A DNA stretch of 64,000 nucleotides from Toxotes chatareus (GCA_016801885.1 JAFBJY010000423.1:62001-126000); one strand, 5' to 3'. Shown: positions 1 to 12,856, numbered from the stretch's first letter. The notes: generated by a model not told the origin, from the letters alone. Numbers and translations: made by a program.

Positions 1-640
1 AGTTGCTTAAATTTACATTTCTGACTCATAGCTCATAGCTAAGAATTGCAGATAACAATACTTACCAGTCCTTTAATGTCCAACACCCTTGGAAACACTG
101 AGAATATGTTGTCTGATTGGTCAGGATTGTAGATCAGGCGTTGTCTATATTCAGAGGTCTCCGTCATCTTCTGCAGAATTGTCACTGTGTGTGGTTCATC
201 AAGGATATGACCTCTCAACGTTCTTCATCCAGCTGACCACCAATCTGTGGCAGCTCCCTGTCTTTCCCCGGACCACCTCCTCCTGTTGCCATTTTTGGTT
301 CATTGGACCCAAGCTTCGTCTTTCTCTGTATGGTCTTCAACCGCCATGCCAGAAATCCAGAGCTGTCATAAAAATGTTTCTAACCAAGGGCAGACATAAG
401 TTTGTACTTGTTTGTACTTGTTTGAAATGATTTAAAGCATTTTAACACACTTCATTGTCATTTGAGAACCTGTAGTTTGTGGTGGTGGTATCGTACTGGG
501 AGATGCACTTCACATTTGGCCCATACTATTTGAATCAGTGATGGCAGACCAAGCAGATAACCCTCAATGTAAGAGCACTGTACAGTGTCAATATCACCTA
601 CTCTTAATCATTTTATCGCAAAATCATTTTCAAAAAAAGC

Positions 641-1166
641 TGTCATGAGGCAGCTCTGCTGCCTCTGGGGTTTGCTTGCTGTCTTCCTGTGTGTGTGTGT
701 GTGTGTGTGCATGCGTGTGTATTTGTATGGATTCCAGAACGGCTCCTCCCTCATCCTCATCAAGGTGATTCCGTTCACCTGTGTGCAGTCTGGCGGCAAT
801 CTACCTTCCCAGCAAAGTGTATAAGAGGCTCGGCTTGTCTGTCATCCCTCGCCAGATCGTTCCGTCATCTCACGTGGTGACTAGTACTCTGTGCTCCTAG
901 TTATTAGCTACCAAATTACCTTAACTTGTTTCGCTAGAAGATCATTATTCCTGACTCCTTCTAACCACCGTGCTCTCCTCTCCTGCAGACTCCTCCGGTT
1001 CCCCCATCCAGCGTCACCACCTCTCAGTTTCATCCGTCTCCGCCTCGCCGACCCGGAATCCCTCCTGTCCTCAGCCTTCCCCTTCTTTTGCTTGTTTTTG
1101 AACTGTCAGAATAAACTGACCTTTTTTGTTGCTGCTAAACCTCTCATTTGTCTGCTTTTGGGTCCA
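641..1166 (+). mobile_element. LTR-like fragment in an intron
   Basis: The segment opens with TGTCATGAGG and can be closed at GGTCCA. It holds a TATAAGAGG box near 820 and an AATAAACTGACC polyadenylation-type signal near 1112, an arrangement seen in retroelement LTRs elsewhere in this window. I could not see a target duplication, so the ends are uncertain. It lies between the last two visible exons of the minus-strand pseudogene. Confidence 0.35.
689..709. repeat. (GT)n microsatellite
   Basis: An uninterrupted run of about ten GT units inside the LTR-like stretch that separates two exons of the minus-strand pseudogene. Confidence 0.9.
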
Positions 1167-2306
1167 GACCTAGACAACTTAACTAAGCGTTACAAAAGCT
1201 TTATAACCAGATATAGATACAACTTACATATCCTTTCCTTTTAATGCAGGGAATAAGGTAACAATTCCCAGTGCATATTTCTCTTTAGTGATTCGCTGAG
1301 GGATTCTCCTGCAAATAAAAAAAAATATATAAAACCTGTACATGAAACTCTCTTTCAAGAAAAGAAAAAAAAAAAAACAAACACAATTCATCAGCACCAG
1401 TGAAAAACTAGTAATTTGGCCCCAACCTACCTAACTTTTAGTTATCATTGATTATATGAATTTATGAAGAAAAAATAGTTTAATAGCTGTTAACTACCTA
1501 AACCTGCTATTGTAAACTTACCCTTCTGTCTCAACCATGTGTCCTGCAAGAATGTTCACCATCTGCCTTCTACTGTCACATAAAGTCCCAGTCTGTTCAT
1601 ACTCTGCTTTATCAGCTAAACAGATAATTCAATTAAAACAAAACATTTTAATTCAAGGCTAGGACAGCAAACAACTATGACCTAAATTAGACATCTGATA
1701 ATAAACTTACATCTCTGGCTGAAGAACGCTGAAATGCCTCTTCATCACCTCTCATTTGCTTGGGTGGTCTTGGTGTTTCACTGTCAGTACTATTTATGGA
1801 CACAGGCTACTTCCACTGAGTGAGGATAGTAATGGCGAGGGAGGTGACAAAGATGCACTTGAATCTATTAACAAGAAATAAATACTTATTTAATTTGGAG
1901 CATTATTGTGGATCCAATGTTGGAATTAGTCCTTTGAGAAATGCAATTCAAACAGCATATTTTAATTTTACCTTGACAGTCCTTAATGGCAAAGCATATC
2001 CCTTCCATGGTGGTTAAGTCTGCAAACACTGCTTCATCCACCTCAGTGCCGGAATCATCTTCCACTGAAATCTTGTCCACAGGAATGGAAAACTCCTCAG
2101 TCACTAAATGATGAGTTAAATACCACAAGGTTAATTGCTTAAATCATAATACATAAAGGCCAGTCACTCTTAACTACTAGTTGTTCATATAACATTGGAG
2201 ATATTTACCTTCAGAAATGAATTCTTCCAAATTGGCATCTTGTAATTTGATGTATTTCTTGCGGTTTTGATACTGCACCTTAATAATCATCTCATCTACA
2301 ACATGT

Positions 2307-4632
2307 CTGTAATGAAAGAGGGATGGCAGAATATTCTTTAGATATTCCTTCCAGTCATAATTTGTCTTTTACTTGCCTATAGGCCTACAATACAACACAA
2401 CATGCAAAAAACTTTCACTACACTCAAATGCTCTCTGATATACAGAAATATACTTTTGGTAACTGAAGCTATTCAGTATGCAGATGTCCTTCATCTGCCT
2501 GACAGGTCTGGAATGTTATCTACTGCTCTTCACACTTCTTATGAAGCATCCTTGATACACAGTAAATGGTACAGTGTAACTGAGTGCTGATTAAGAACAA
2601 CATGCTGCAAAATATGGTAAAACTCATTATGCACTGCATGCGTTTGCATTTTGACTGAAATTGCAAGATGTGAAACTACAGGTAATGATTTTCATAACAA
2701 AATTTTTCATTGTCACAAAAAAAAAGCTCTGCCATCCCTACATTACTTTATCATACCACTTTTTACTTTTAATTCTGTGATTCAGGTAATGCTCTTCCTT
2801 ACACTAACCCAAACTGCAATCTGCAGCCTTTACCTGTACAGTTTTACCGAACTGTAGTTCGGTCAGTGCATTAAGGATAAAACATAAGCCAATGTCTTCA
2901 CACCAGCATAGAGTTAATTACATCAGAATTAACACGGAACCTCAACACTTTACACTGAACAGGCTTAACACTTGAATTTTAACTCTGGTGATTTTGCTGT
3001 GTGTATGTGTATTTTTCCTGTTACTGTCTCTCATTTGACTTGTTTACTAATAGTTTATACAATAGTTTGATCAAGTGTAGTCAACATTTCACTGCTTGTA
3101 GCTCACGTTTTTATTTTTTTACACAGGCTGATCTCCTAAATCTATTCAATATCCCATATATACATTGTATGTTTAGTTTTGTTATAAACAACCAGCCCAT
3201 CTATAGCTTCCTGTATTGTTCACTTTATTGCTCTGCTTGCTAAAAAAAAAAAGAAAAAAGAAAAGAAGGGATTTTAAATCTCAGTGGGTTCAAATGATTC
3301 AAAATAGTTCTATTAGTTTCAGAGACTTGCAGTTAATACCCACTCTGTTTTCCTGTTTCAGTCGTTCTCTCTCATCTTTTCTTGTAAACCTTCATTTTTG
3401 CTTCCTCAGAGTTAAAAGCCAACACCTGGAAGTCACTCTTTAGTGCCTCACTGATCTGAAACAAGGACAATAAAAACATAAGCTGATTATTTAGGATTTA
3501 TTCAAACAAAAGTCAGTTATCACCATGGGTCTAAAAAAGCTACAGTGACAGATGCAAATAATGACTGGACCATACAGAAAAACATGTTTCTATCACATTA
3601 ACCTGTAGCTCTTGCTGTCCAGCACTGATGCATATCATATCATATCATATCATATCATATCAGTACAGGTGAGTGATGTCTGTCACATTCAACAACATGA
3701 TACCAGGAAGTCAAAGTGGAAGCACTGGGATCTAAAATCATTCTGGGACAGATGTGACTTCTCTCTGTTATTTTTAACAATATAATGTCCCAGTATTCAG
3801 AATAAAATCCATAAATAAATGAAGATATTTTTGATCTAAGACATTTGTGCACACATGAAGACATTTTCAACAGCTAACTGTTGTTGTGAAGACGTTTGAG
3901 TTGCAAGGACTTTTGATATGTATTTTACAAGTAAATGAGTGTTTATACAAACAATTAGTATTTATACAAAACACAGTGCAGTTTATAAAATGAGTAAAAA
4001 TAGTTCTGTGCAGCTGAATAAAATATTTATATGCTGCCTTCACATTGCTACTTTTACTTTGATAGTTAAAGAACATTTTGCTGACAATGCTACAGACTTT
4101 CACTGAAGTAACATCAGCTAACAGTCACGTAAAAGACAGTTTACATGACATTTGTTCCTCACACAGGTGACACAGGTCCAACATGATGCCTGTCAGTCAG
4201 AGCAAGGTAAAGAGACTGAAACATATTTAATTAGAAACATGGCAAAGTTTTCATGCTATTTATATTGGCATTTTCACTCGTCCTCTCTCTTTTCAACTCG
4301 GTGACAGATGACAATTCATTTGTTGATTGACTTTAATAATATTAACCACATCCATGTGTCAGGTTCTGCTCCAGCAACGTTATCAAAGCTGAACGAAAAA
4401 CTGAACAAAAATGATTTCATAGTCTTGCTTATAAAGAATATGTCAATACAAAGTGTTTACATTGGGTCAATATATTACTAATATATGCATAAATATATTT
4501 GTAGCACAGCAATGGATGAAACTACAACATTACAATGCCTGTACTGTTTATATTGTGGCCACACTACTCAGTTATAAATAAATGAACAGCTGAGCAAACT
4601 AAACAATTAACAAGCAGTAAATATGAAGACAA
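2307..4632. other. Non-coding stretch, no gene recognised
   Basis: AT-rich DNA with short ORFs only. Further 5' exons of the minus-strand pseudogene may lie here, but none could be identified. Apart from the pentanucleotide repeat at 3631-3660 there is a small 8-bp-stem hairpin (ACCGAACT/AGTTCGGT) at about 2844-2861. Confidence 0.5.
3631..3660. repeat. (CATAT)6 microsatellite
   Basis: Six perfect CATAT units in a row, directly visible. Confidence 0.95.
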
Positions 4633-5286
4633 GGTTTCAGGAAGCAGACACCCTCTCTAATTTTAAAATGAGACTTAAAACCTTTTTGTTTGGCAAAGCT
4701 TATAATTAGTTGTAGTTACAGTTTTAGTTATTATGACTAAATCTATAGTTAGTCACAATTATTTCTATAGACACTGTTACAGTTAAGGATAAAGCCCATA
4801 GTAGGGCTGGCTCAGGCAACTGAACCATCACTTATGCTGCTATAGGCCTGGACTGCTGGGAGAATTCCCATGATCCTCTGCACACTCTTTCTCTCTTCAG
4901 ACCCACTCTCACATTTATTAGCCTTTATTCCATGTCATTAACTCTGTGTCCTCTGTGTCCCGTAGTCCTGTGCTTGTTTCTCTCTGGTCTCTCTTTCTCT
5001 GTACCTTTCTGCAGGTATCTCTGGCTCTGGAGCTCCATGTTCTGTGGTCCTGGCTCCACCCACCTGCTGCTGTTTATTGTCTACAATGATCCATTTCTAA
5101 CACATTACTATGTTTAATGTTCCACTCTGCTACAGATACATTTTGGATTAATATACTATGCAGACTGTAATGTAAATAATTACAGCTTCTTGCTTCTGTG
5201 CTCTGTTTCCTATCATAACTGTAATCTGCTGAGCATACAGTATCCACTAACTGTTCTGTAATCTGAATGCTGGCTCTCTAACATTG
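4633..5286 (+). mobile_element. L2-type LINE, 3' fragment (copy A)
   Basis: Begins in the RT C-terminal coding sequence (GAAGCAGACACCCTCTCT) and continues through the 3' UTR. It aligns base by base with 17107-17800 and 57908-58570, two further copies of the same family. It stops before the conserved 3' tail, so it is truncated at both ends. Confidence 0.75.
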
Positions 5287-5388
5287 CTCACTGCCAACCC
5301 CGATGTCATTATCAAGCTTACCTCTGTCTTTTTGTCACGCAGAATCATAAAATGTAGAAAAGAAAGACAGAAGATGGACACCTTTTTC

Positions 5389-5414
5389 AAAAAAAAAAAA
5401 AAAAAAAAAAAAAA
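5389..5414. repeat. Poly(A) tract
   Basis: Twenty-six consecutive A residues. No retroposed gene was recognised immediately upstream. Confidence 0.9.
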
Positions 5415-6100
5415 TCCTGTAAGTGAAGTTAAAAACTTAAAGGTGAAAAATGTTGACATTAAACAGTGGCCTATTTCAATTAGATATTGTTTACATTTAT
5501 ATTATAGTATTACTTTTCAGGGTTCACTGAGATTTGCTAGTGCCACAGCAGGACACATCCCCCACTCTTTGGAAAAGCTTGCTACGCCCCTGCGGAATTC
5601 CCAACACTGTATCCCACTGTTCCTGAAAGTTTACTTTCACTTTGACCGAAGTTTGTGGCGCAGATGATTTTCTCTGTCTGAAGGTAAATGTCCGCACTTT
5701 GAATGTTTTACTCGTCAACACTTCCTGTAGTTACCTGAATTATGTGATGTTCGAGTTTTTTGGATGTTGCTGTGCTTTATTGTGTTTTTTATACTGCGTT
5801 GTGGTGTTTAGTTGTGTAGACTCTGAGTTCCCAGAAAGCAAAAGGTCATTGAATCAACGTTGATATCTTGTCAAGCTTCTTGGTTGAATCAACATTGATA
5901 TCAGACGTTGTATTAACATTGAAAGCGCTCGTTATGATCAACATTGAAAGAAACGTCTATTTTTCAGTCATTCCGACATTGAATCAACGTTGATGCTACA
6001 GCTATATGGTCAACGTTGAAACAACGTTGAATCTCCATCAATCCCGACATTGAATCAATATTGTTTCACCTATAAATTTCATTTATTTTACATTGAAACA

Positions 6101-6270
6101 ATGTTATTATTAAAGGACCATTTCAGCACTTTTCAACCTTTGTTTTTAATTTGCATCATTCAAGCCAAAAATAATCACTTTACTTAATGTGATTACTTTT
6201 GACTTGAATAGTCCATACTATAAACAGACAAAGGTTGAAAAGAGCTGAAATGGTCCTTTAATAATAACAT
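6101..6270. repeat. 170-bp foldback (hairpin) element
   Basis: The outer arm from ATGTTATTATTAAAGG at 6101 pairs with CCTTTAATAATAACAT ending at 6270, and pairing extends about 40 bp with one or two mismatches. A second inner pair (ATTCAAGCCAAAAATAATCA and its near complement) continues the fold, leaving a loop of about ten bases. This is a palindromic MITE-like unit nested in the larger transposon. Confidence 0.8.
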
Positions 6271-6333
6271 GTATTAAGTATTCTTAACTGCATTCTCTAT
6301 GAACAAAAACAGACTTTGTTTAATTCGTTTAGT

Positions 6334-7198
6334 TCATTTATTAAATTGAAGCAGGATCTGAACATTCTTGAAAAAATAGTCATTCATCTTTTTTACTCTT
6401 TGATGTTTCCTTCTTTTTATCCCATCCTTCCTGTCTGGTGCGTAACGTAGCCACCTCTTTACTACGTCGCTGTAGGTGAGCTCTGACAACTTGCGGTCAT
6501 ATTGACAAGCAGCCACTGACAAAAAAAAAAATAGTTTTATTTTCAGCAAATTATACTCATTACTAGGTGTTGCATTATAAAGTACTATCTTGAGATGCAG
6601 GCTCACCAGACATGCAGTCCTGCAACAGGGTGTCCTTGAAGGGCCTCTTCTGTCTTCTGTTGGTCAGTGTAGCCGATAGCATTCTCTGGATCATGTTGTC
6701 TGAGTTGGTCCCTCCGACTAATGACAAACGGGAAACCTTAATAAATTAGAGAAAAAATTGTTAGCGTGATCTGCTATGTCACCTGTCGTTCTAAGCTCAT
6801 AGTTCAGTTATTTTCACAATATTTCTCTGTCAAACACAAAATCACAAATAAACCTTTAATGCCTCCACACCTACAACTCAAGACATAGAGACAGACAGGG
6901 CCTTGAATTTCAAAAACTAAATTTACACTTGACTGAATTCCACTCGGCTGAACCGTTCTGGAACTGACCCTTTAAAATACCAACAACAGTGTAGGTATTG
7001 CACATCCAGTCATTTTGCATTTGATGAATGGTACAAGTGGGATTTCATTGCAGTACTCTTAGGTTAATGGGCATGTCTTGTGGTTAAAAAAACAGATTAG
7101 AGTATTTCTACCTTACCAGACCAGAAACCATAGAATTTAATGTTAGATAACTCACCATTATCGCCTTTGAGGGTTGTGATGGTGGTTGCCAGTGAAGT
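6334..7198 (-). CDS. Transposon-encoded protein, three 3' exons (DUF4806-like C-terminus)
   Basis: Three minus-strand exons with clean signals and matching phase: 7198-7156, 6717-6607 and 6515-6334. They join in frame through phase-1 junctions. The product contains GGTNSDNMIQRMLSATLTN, then RKLSELTYSDVVKRWLRYAP followed by DRK and a basic tail rich in K and R, ending at a stop at 6334. The GG-N start, LTN core and WLR-APDR end resemble the C-terminal region of DUF4806-type proteins in fish transposon-associated genes (from memory). Upstream exons are expected toward 9.1 kb but were not resolved; a possible one lies near 7660-7610. The visible exons have no stop or frameshift. The gene sits wholly between the inverted ends, so it is probably carried by the element. 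Confidence 0.55.
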
Positions 7199-8712
7199 CT
7201 AAAAAGAGGACAAATATATGAAAATTGTGATGATGAAACTCGGATAAAAAGCTTGCATGCAATGTATGCTACAGCATCATGACTGCCCCTCCACCTAGGA
7301 CAACTCATTTATTTTAGTGTTTAAAGTGGCAGTTAAAGTTACAGAACATCATGGGGCAATAGCCAAGGTGGTATAAGCAACTGCTGAGTGATCGGTAATA
7401 TAAGCATGACAAATGTTTAAAAAGGCACCTAACAGACGTAAAATCCCTGCTTGTTGTATGGTGTGGTGCTGGCGAAACAACCCTAATTATTCAAAGTAAA
7501 ATATGTAGTTATTTTTATATCATGCCATTGTAAACCACTCCATACAAAACAGTGACACAATGAATAAGCTATATGCACTCAACTGAGTGAGGTGGTGCTG
7601 ATATAATTGCAATATTACTTGGCAGTGTATCGTCTTGACTCCTGTTGTAGGACAAACTGTAAAATGGAGGAAGAGAAAGCAAAATAAAAATAATGCACAA
7701 ACTATTGGTGGGAAAAAGAAAAGAGAACATAAATATGACTGCACTGATGAAATTCCCTGGTATGACAAGTAAAAATTACATTCATCACGTAGAACACCAG
7801 TTGGTCATGTAGAACACCAGTTAAACATTCAACATAACCCAATCGCTAAAACATTTTCACCTTTAAATGACAACACAAATGGTCAATAATATGACATTTC
7901 AACATCATTTCCCAGGGCTTAAGTCATGACACTATATTATATTATATATTATATATACACTTTTTTCATTTCATTTACATAAGCCAACTATTCTGCCCTC
8001 CCTGAATGTAGGTGTGTTCAGTTTGGCAGGTAGATGAACAGTTCTTTAATGAGACAGATTGCCAGATGAAGTCTCACTGTTTATTGCCAAAATTTAATCC
8101 TAAAAAAGGCACTGTAAACTAAAAGAAAAACACAGAAAAGACAACAAACTATATATTCACACTTGCAAGGCATTTACCAACAGTTAAATATTTCTAACTG
8201 TACAAACAAGGCAGTGACTTTCAGGATACAGAACATTACTGAACGGACTTTAGCTATATGCTAACATATAATGGGAAACGCCATAGACGAGCTAACGGAA
8301 TTAGCGTATATGCGGGACCACATTATAACAAGAAATAAAAAGGTTAAACGTTACCCACTCTTTATGTGTAGGTACTCACAAGCATATGAGTCCCTTGCTC
8401 TGAAAAATGTCGTGTGCCGTGCTGTGCACTGCTGTAAGTCTAAACTGACTGACTGCATATCAGGAAATTAAATTCAAAACTCCACCTAGTGGTGTGGCTG
8501 TGGCACTGCACGCAGACTCAAGAAAAAAGGGAATATATACGCACACAGTAAATAAAAACCCACTGACGCTGAAAACTCACGAGGTTTGAGAACCGCTGTG
8601 TAACACATGATCTAGCAGCAGCGGATCTGGGTGACAGCTTAGCTGTCTGAGGTGAAGATTTGTCAAATTAGATTCTGATCGCTCCATGATCATTTATAAT
8701 TATACTGATAAG

Positions 8713-8782
8713 TAGGGCTGTCAAAATTAGCGCCTTATCAGGTATTAATGCAGGAATGCAGGGGTTAATTTTGACAGCACTA
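8713..8782. mobile_element. 70-bp hAT-type MITE
   Basis: The ends TAGGGCTGTCAAAATTA and TTAATTTTGACAGCACTA are inverted complements with few mismatches. The flanks CTGATAAG and CTGCTAGG look like a decayed 8-bp target duplication. TAGGGCTGTCAAA starts are common in fish hAT MITEs. Confidence 0.6.
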
Positions 8783-9474
8783 CTGCTAGGCAATCTATGA
8801 AGGAATCTATGAATGAATGTCACAGCTATGTGCTAATATAAGAAGAACCCGTTTTTCAGATGTATTTCCAAGAAAGAATACAACACAAATAAGCCTATAT
8901 TGTCAATGTTAAACTGGATGGTCATGACTACTAATAACTGAATACTGATGACTAATGTTAGCTAGCATGCTAGGTATTAGCAAGCCACAACCTACTGACT
9001 AACTTGCCAGGGCAATAATTCCTAAAGTTAACAAATAATAATAATTAATTTAGTTAAAGTGTGACAGCCAGACAATGGTATCTCAAGATGATCAATAAAT
9101 TATATTCTTACCAGTTTGTCTTCTCTCCTCTTTCTCTCATGTCAGCAGGACTGAGTGCAAGGATTAAGAAATGCGCGCCAATTGATCAAAAGCCGTTAAA
9201 TTGAAGTCCCGTGAGACCTCCTGGTCTCATGAGATGGTGATGCCTAGTGCAATATCAGCACCATGCACATTGAAACAATATTGATTCACAGTTGGTATTT
9301 CAACCTTGAAAAAACAACATTTATACAACGTTGATTCAATAACATTTTTTCAGCCATTGAAGTGGTAACTGTAATTAAACATTGAATCAACATAGACTTT
9401 TCAACCTCAACCAAAAATAACCAATCTGACCATAACTCAACGTTGAATTAATATCTTTTGCTATCTGGGTTGTC

Positions 9475-10611
9475 ACTGTAAAGTCGGGATGAGGCAGGAA
9501 GAGGTCCGTCATTATCCGCCATGTTGTGTGGATATTTGCAGTAGAAGCGGTGGAGTCAGAGTAGAAGCAGAGTGAGCTGATGGTCAGTAGCTGAACACGG
9601 AGCCTTTGTTAGTCTGTGGCTCCACTTACTGCTGACTGAAGGCAGCTTTTCCTGCCTGAATCAGCCTGTGGAGGAGGCGGACCTGAGCCGCTGCTCTCCC
9701 GCAGTCTGAGCCGCTAAATGCGGTCTGAGCTCGGCCGGACAGCGGCTGGAGAACAGCTCTGACTTTCTCTGTCATTAGATGAATTCTACGGGACTGAGCT
9801 CAGAGGGACTGACAGGGTTTTTCAGGCTCTATGTGATTTTCAGAGAGACAGTTAACACTCCATCCACAGACTCAGAGGCCTCCTGGTCCTATCAGGACAA
9901 ACTCTACCTGATGAATTAGATGATAAAGACCCAAATCCATAAATACTCTCACAATAAAGCATCTCAGCAGCTCTGATAGGTGATTATATCTCTGTGGCTG
10001 GTCACAGTACAAACAGAAAAACTGTCTGTCAGGACATATTTGCTGTTTTTATTGATGTCTATCTGTGTCTCTGCTGTTTGGTTTGGTTTTGGTTTGTTGT
10101 TGCTGCTTCATATAGTTTAGACTTTACTATTAGAAAAGGCAGGAAAGTGCCAGGGGCCCCAACTAAACAGGCCCCTGGAATAATATTGAGGAGAAATGAA
10201 CTGAGTCTCAGTTGTTTTGTGTGGAATAATCACCTGCAGCTTGTTTCATCAAGTCATTTTCTACAGAAACACTGCAGACAAACAGATTGTCAGATAAAAT
10301 CAGTGGATCTCAGTCCATCTGTGTGTCAGTGAATGGAAATGGTCGTCTCTGAATCGTGTGTGAAAGATATGAAAGAGGAAAGAAGAGCCAATCAGTGGAG
10401 GAGCAGCTGATATTTCTACAGGACAAATGATGGAGAAAAGAACCGGAACATAAAGGTCTGGACAGATGAGTCAGTGCTCTGCCTCCAGGAATGTTTTAAC
10501 TGCATGGACTGGAATGCTTTCACACAGTCCTGTGAGATGATTTGGACTCATTGGTGGACATAACATGCTCATACATGGTCTTTTGCAGAGATATGATCAT
10601 TCCCTGTAAGC
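9475..10611 (+). promoter_or_regulatory. Probable 5' region of the NLRC3-like pseudogene
   Basis: A relatively GC- and CpG-rich stretch at about 9520-9790 stands out from its AT-rich surroundings and lies upstream of the plus-strand NLR exons that start at 12656. It may hold a non-coding first exon. No TATA box or donor site could be fixed, so this is an inference from position and composition. The rest of the stretch shows no coding content. Confidence 0.3.
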
Positions 10612-12556
10612 GTGTTCAAATATTTCCCAACAACAAACCATGATTTACCAAATCAGTCAAAGCAGGATTACAAATCAGAACTGGAAAACAAAATGGCAGC
10701 AAACAAACTTGGTTCAGCCTGGGCAAGCATGAAAACTACTGCAGGCCTTCAGAGCACAGAGCTCAGTACTGGTGTCTTTTTAGATGGTTGGAACTCGGAC
10801 ACAGAGCTGAATAATGCTCTGAATTGTTTTTATTGTTGTTTTGATTTTAGCACAGAAACTCAGCAACTGAAACATAAACTTAAAGACACTATGCAATTTA
10901 ACATTGAGCTGTGTGATGTCAAAAAGGCGTTCTGTGTGGTAAAAGTGAACAAAAGTCATGGCCCCGATATTATATGTGGATGTTTAGTGAAGTCCTGTGC
11001 ACATGAGCTGAGTCCTGTGTTTCAATATATTTTTAATAAGTCTTTACAGACACAACATGTCCCTAAGCTCTGGAAAGATGCTGTCACCCTGACTTCAATT
11101 TGAATGAAAACTTTTGAGAAACTGGTCAGATCTGAGTTCCTGAAGCAAACTGAACATGCACTGGATCCTCTGCAGTTTGCATACAGGCCTCACAGAAGAG
11201 TGGAGGATGCTACAGTGACTCTGCTCAACATGCTTTTTAAACATCTGGATTTTAATGGGACACACACCAGGCTTTTATTTGTGGACTTGTCTTCTGCTTT
11301 TAATACAATCCAACCTCACATTTGAATTGAAAGGCTCCTACAACAGTTTGATTTAAATAATAATCTGGTGGGTTGGATTCTGGATGTTTTAACCAACAGG
11401 ACACAGAGAGTGAGGGTCAATAGTACATTGTCTGACCAAAGGTGTTCTTCCACTGTTTCTCCTCAAGGTTGTGTGTTGTCACCACTATTGTTCATTTTAT
11501 ACACAAACATGTGTCAGAGCAGACATGACAGCAGAAGCATCATAAAGTGCTGATGACTCAGTTATTGTTAGTCTCCTCCAGGACGGTGAGAGCAGCCATG
11601 GACCAGTCATTGATGATTTAGTTCAGTGGTGTGAGGAATCCTACCTGCAGCTAAATGCTACAACAACCAAAGATATGCTCATTGATTTTAGGAGGAAACC
11701 CCACAGGCACCAAGTCACTTTAATTAAAGGTCAGACCATTGAGTATGTGCAGTCTTACAAATATCTTGGGACTATCATTGACAGCAAATTGACATTTGAA
11801 GAAAATTGTGGTTTGTAAAAAGTCTCAGAAACGTTTACACTGTTTAAGCAAACTTGCACATTTTCACATTGACTGAACCATAATGAGCATGTTCTCTCTC
11901 TTTTATAGAATCCATTTTATTATTTTCTTTAGTGTCATGGTTCAGTCAGACAACTTTAAAACAGAGGAAGTCCTCAGACCAAATAGCTAAGTGGTCTAGT
12001 CGTTTGCTTGGTGAGTCCCAGCCAAGTCCAGCGTCCCTGTACAATCACTTTTAAATGATGACTCCACCCTTTGCACTGCCACTTTCTGCTTCTTCCCTCC
12101 GGGCGGAGGTTTATCGTCCCAAAATGTAAAACCCAGCGATATAAAAATAGCTTTGTTCCTGCTGCTGTCACAGAGTTGAACAAGCTGCAACGATACATTG
12201 CACATACTTACTTACTTATGGATTTATTTAATATTTATGTGGGTTTAAATATTTTTATTGGGTTTTTAACTTCTTTCTCTTTTTCAACTTCTTTTAAACT
12301 AACAGTTTTTATTATTTTACCTTTTACCAGAGTTATTCTTTATTGACCCTTCTCTCTCTCTTTGATCTTGATTGGTGGAGACATGAGCACTTTTACTTTC
12401 ACCATCATGTTTATAGTCAACTGTGTTGGTTTTGTGTTACATCTGTTTGTGTTTTGTGTATATGTGTCAAAAGGACGTCATCATCTGATCATCTGACTGC
12501 AAAACAAATCTACCTACAGGTACAAATAAAGTAACATGAACCTGAACCTGAACCTG
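10612..12556 (+). mobile_element. Rex1/Babar-like LINE, RT fragment with 3' end
   Basis: Degenerate reverse transcriptase read over several frames. The motif order is DPLQFAYRPHRR, LLFVDLSSAFNTIQ, SPQGCVLSPLLF, then a broken A-DD box near 11549 where a small deletion shifts the frame, then SYKYLGTIIDSKL. QFAYR with SAFNTI is typical of the Rex1 clade in fish. The 3' end carries AAATAAAGTAACA followed by repeated TGAACC units. It is 5'-truncated, has stops and frameshifts, and lies between the putative 5' region and the first coding exon of the NLRC3-like pseudogene. Confidence 0.7.
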
Positions 12557-12856
12557 AGGATGATTTCAGTTGATGTGCAGATGAATGATTTGTGTTTTCT
12601 CTCCAGATGAAGGTAGAAAGTGTGTGTGAGCTGATGTGGATGTGAATTCAGCATCATGAATCAGTGTGAGGACAGAGAGGAGGGAGCCCTCACCCTAAAA
12701 AGCAGTCTGTCTGGGGACCATGAGATCCAGACCAAAGCTCAGAGGTGAGATGAGGATCTCTAAGTGTCCATGACTCTTCTCCATGTCAGAGCTCAGCACT
12801 CACATCACTGCACCATCATTATTCACACTCAAAGCTCTGTGTGTGTTGTGTTGAAG

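Larger units (their letters stand above)
1..2306 (-). pseudogene. Fish multi-copy family with ubiquitin-fold N-terminus, disrupted copy
   Basis: Exons read on the minus strand, with splice signals: 2306-2209, 2103-1972, about 1795-1711, 1615-1522, 1308-1228 and 362 to about 66. Most junction phases fit; the third exon does not join cleanly in frame. Exon 2 carries a DDSGTEVDEAVFADL-type segment that resembles a CIDE-N/PB1-like beta-grasp fold. Later exons carry RRQMVNIL, KYALGIVTLFPAL and SGFLAWRLKTIQRK, which I recall from a large uncharacterised fish family sometimes annotated SAMD3-like (memory only). The last exon has an in-frame TGA at 217-215, then homology continues in another frame, so this copy is probably dead. 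It appears to continue beyond base 1. A second copy lies at 59.7-61.4 kb. The molecular function is unknown. Confidence 0.65.
5830..9469 (-). mobile_element. 3.6-kb terminal-inverted-repeat DNA transposon
   Basis: The left end CCCAGAAAGCAAAAG (5830-5844) pairs with the right end CTTTTGCTATCTGGG (9455-9469), with one mismatch in 15. Both subterminal regions repeat the palindrome TCAACGTTGA or close variants (near 5854, 5974, 6009, 9330 and 9439). The interior holds a minus-strand spliced coding region (7198-6334), a foldback element and a small MITE. The flanks share only TT, so the target duplication is short or decayed. I cannot assign the superfamily with confidence. Confidence 0.7.

Noticed and set aside
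10144..10180. CCAGGGGCC / GGCCCCTGG hairpin as a regulatory terminator
   Set aside because: A short isolated 9-bp inverted repeat; no basis for a function in a vertebrate genome.
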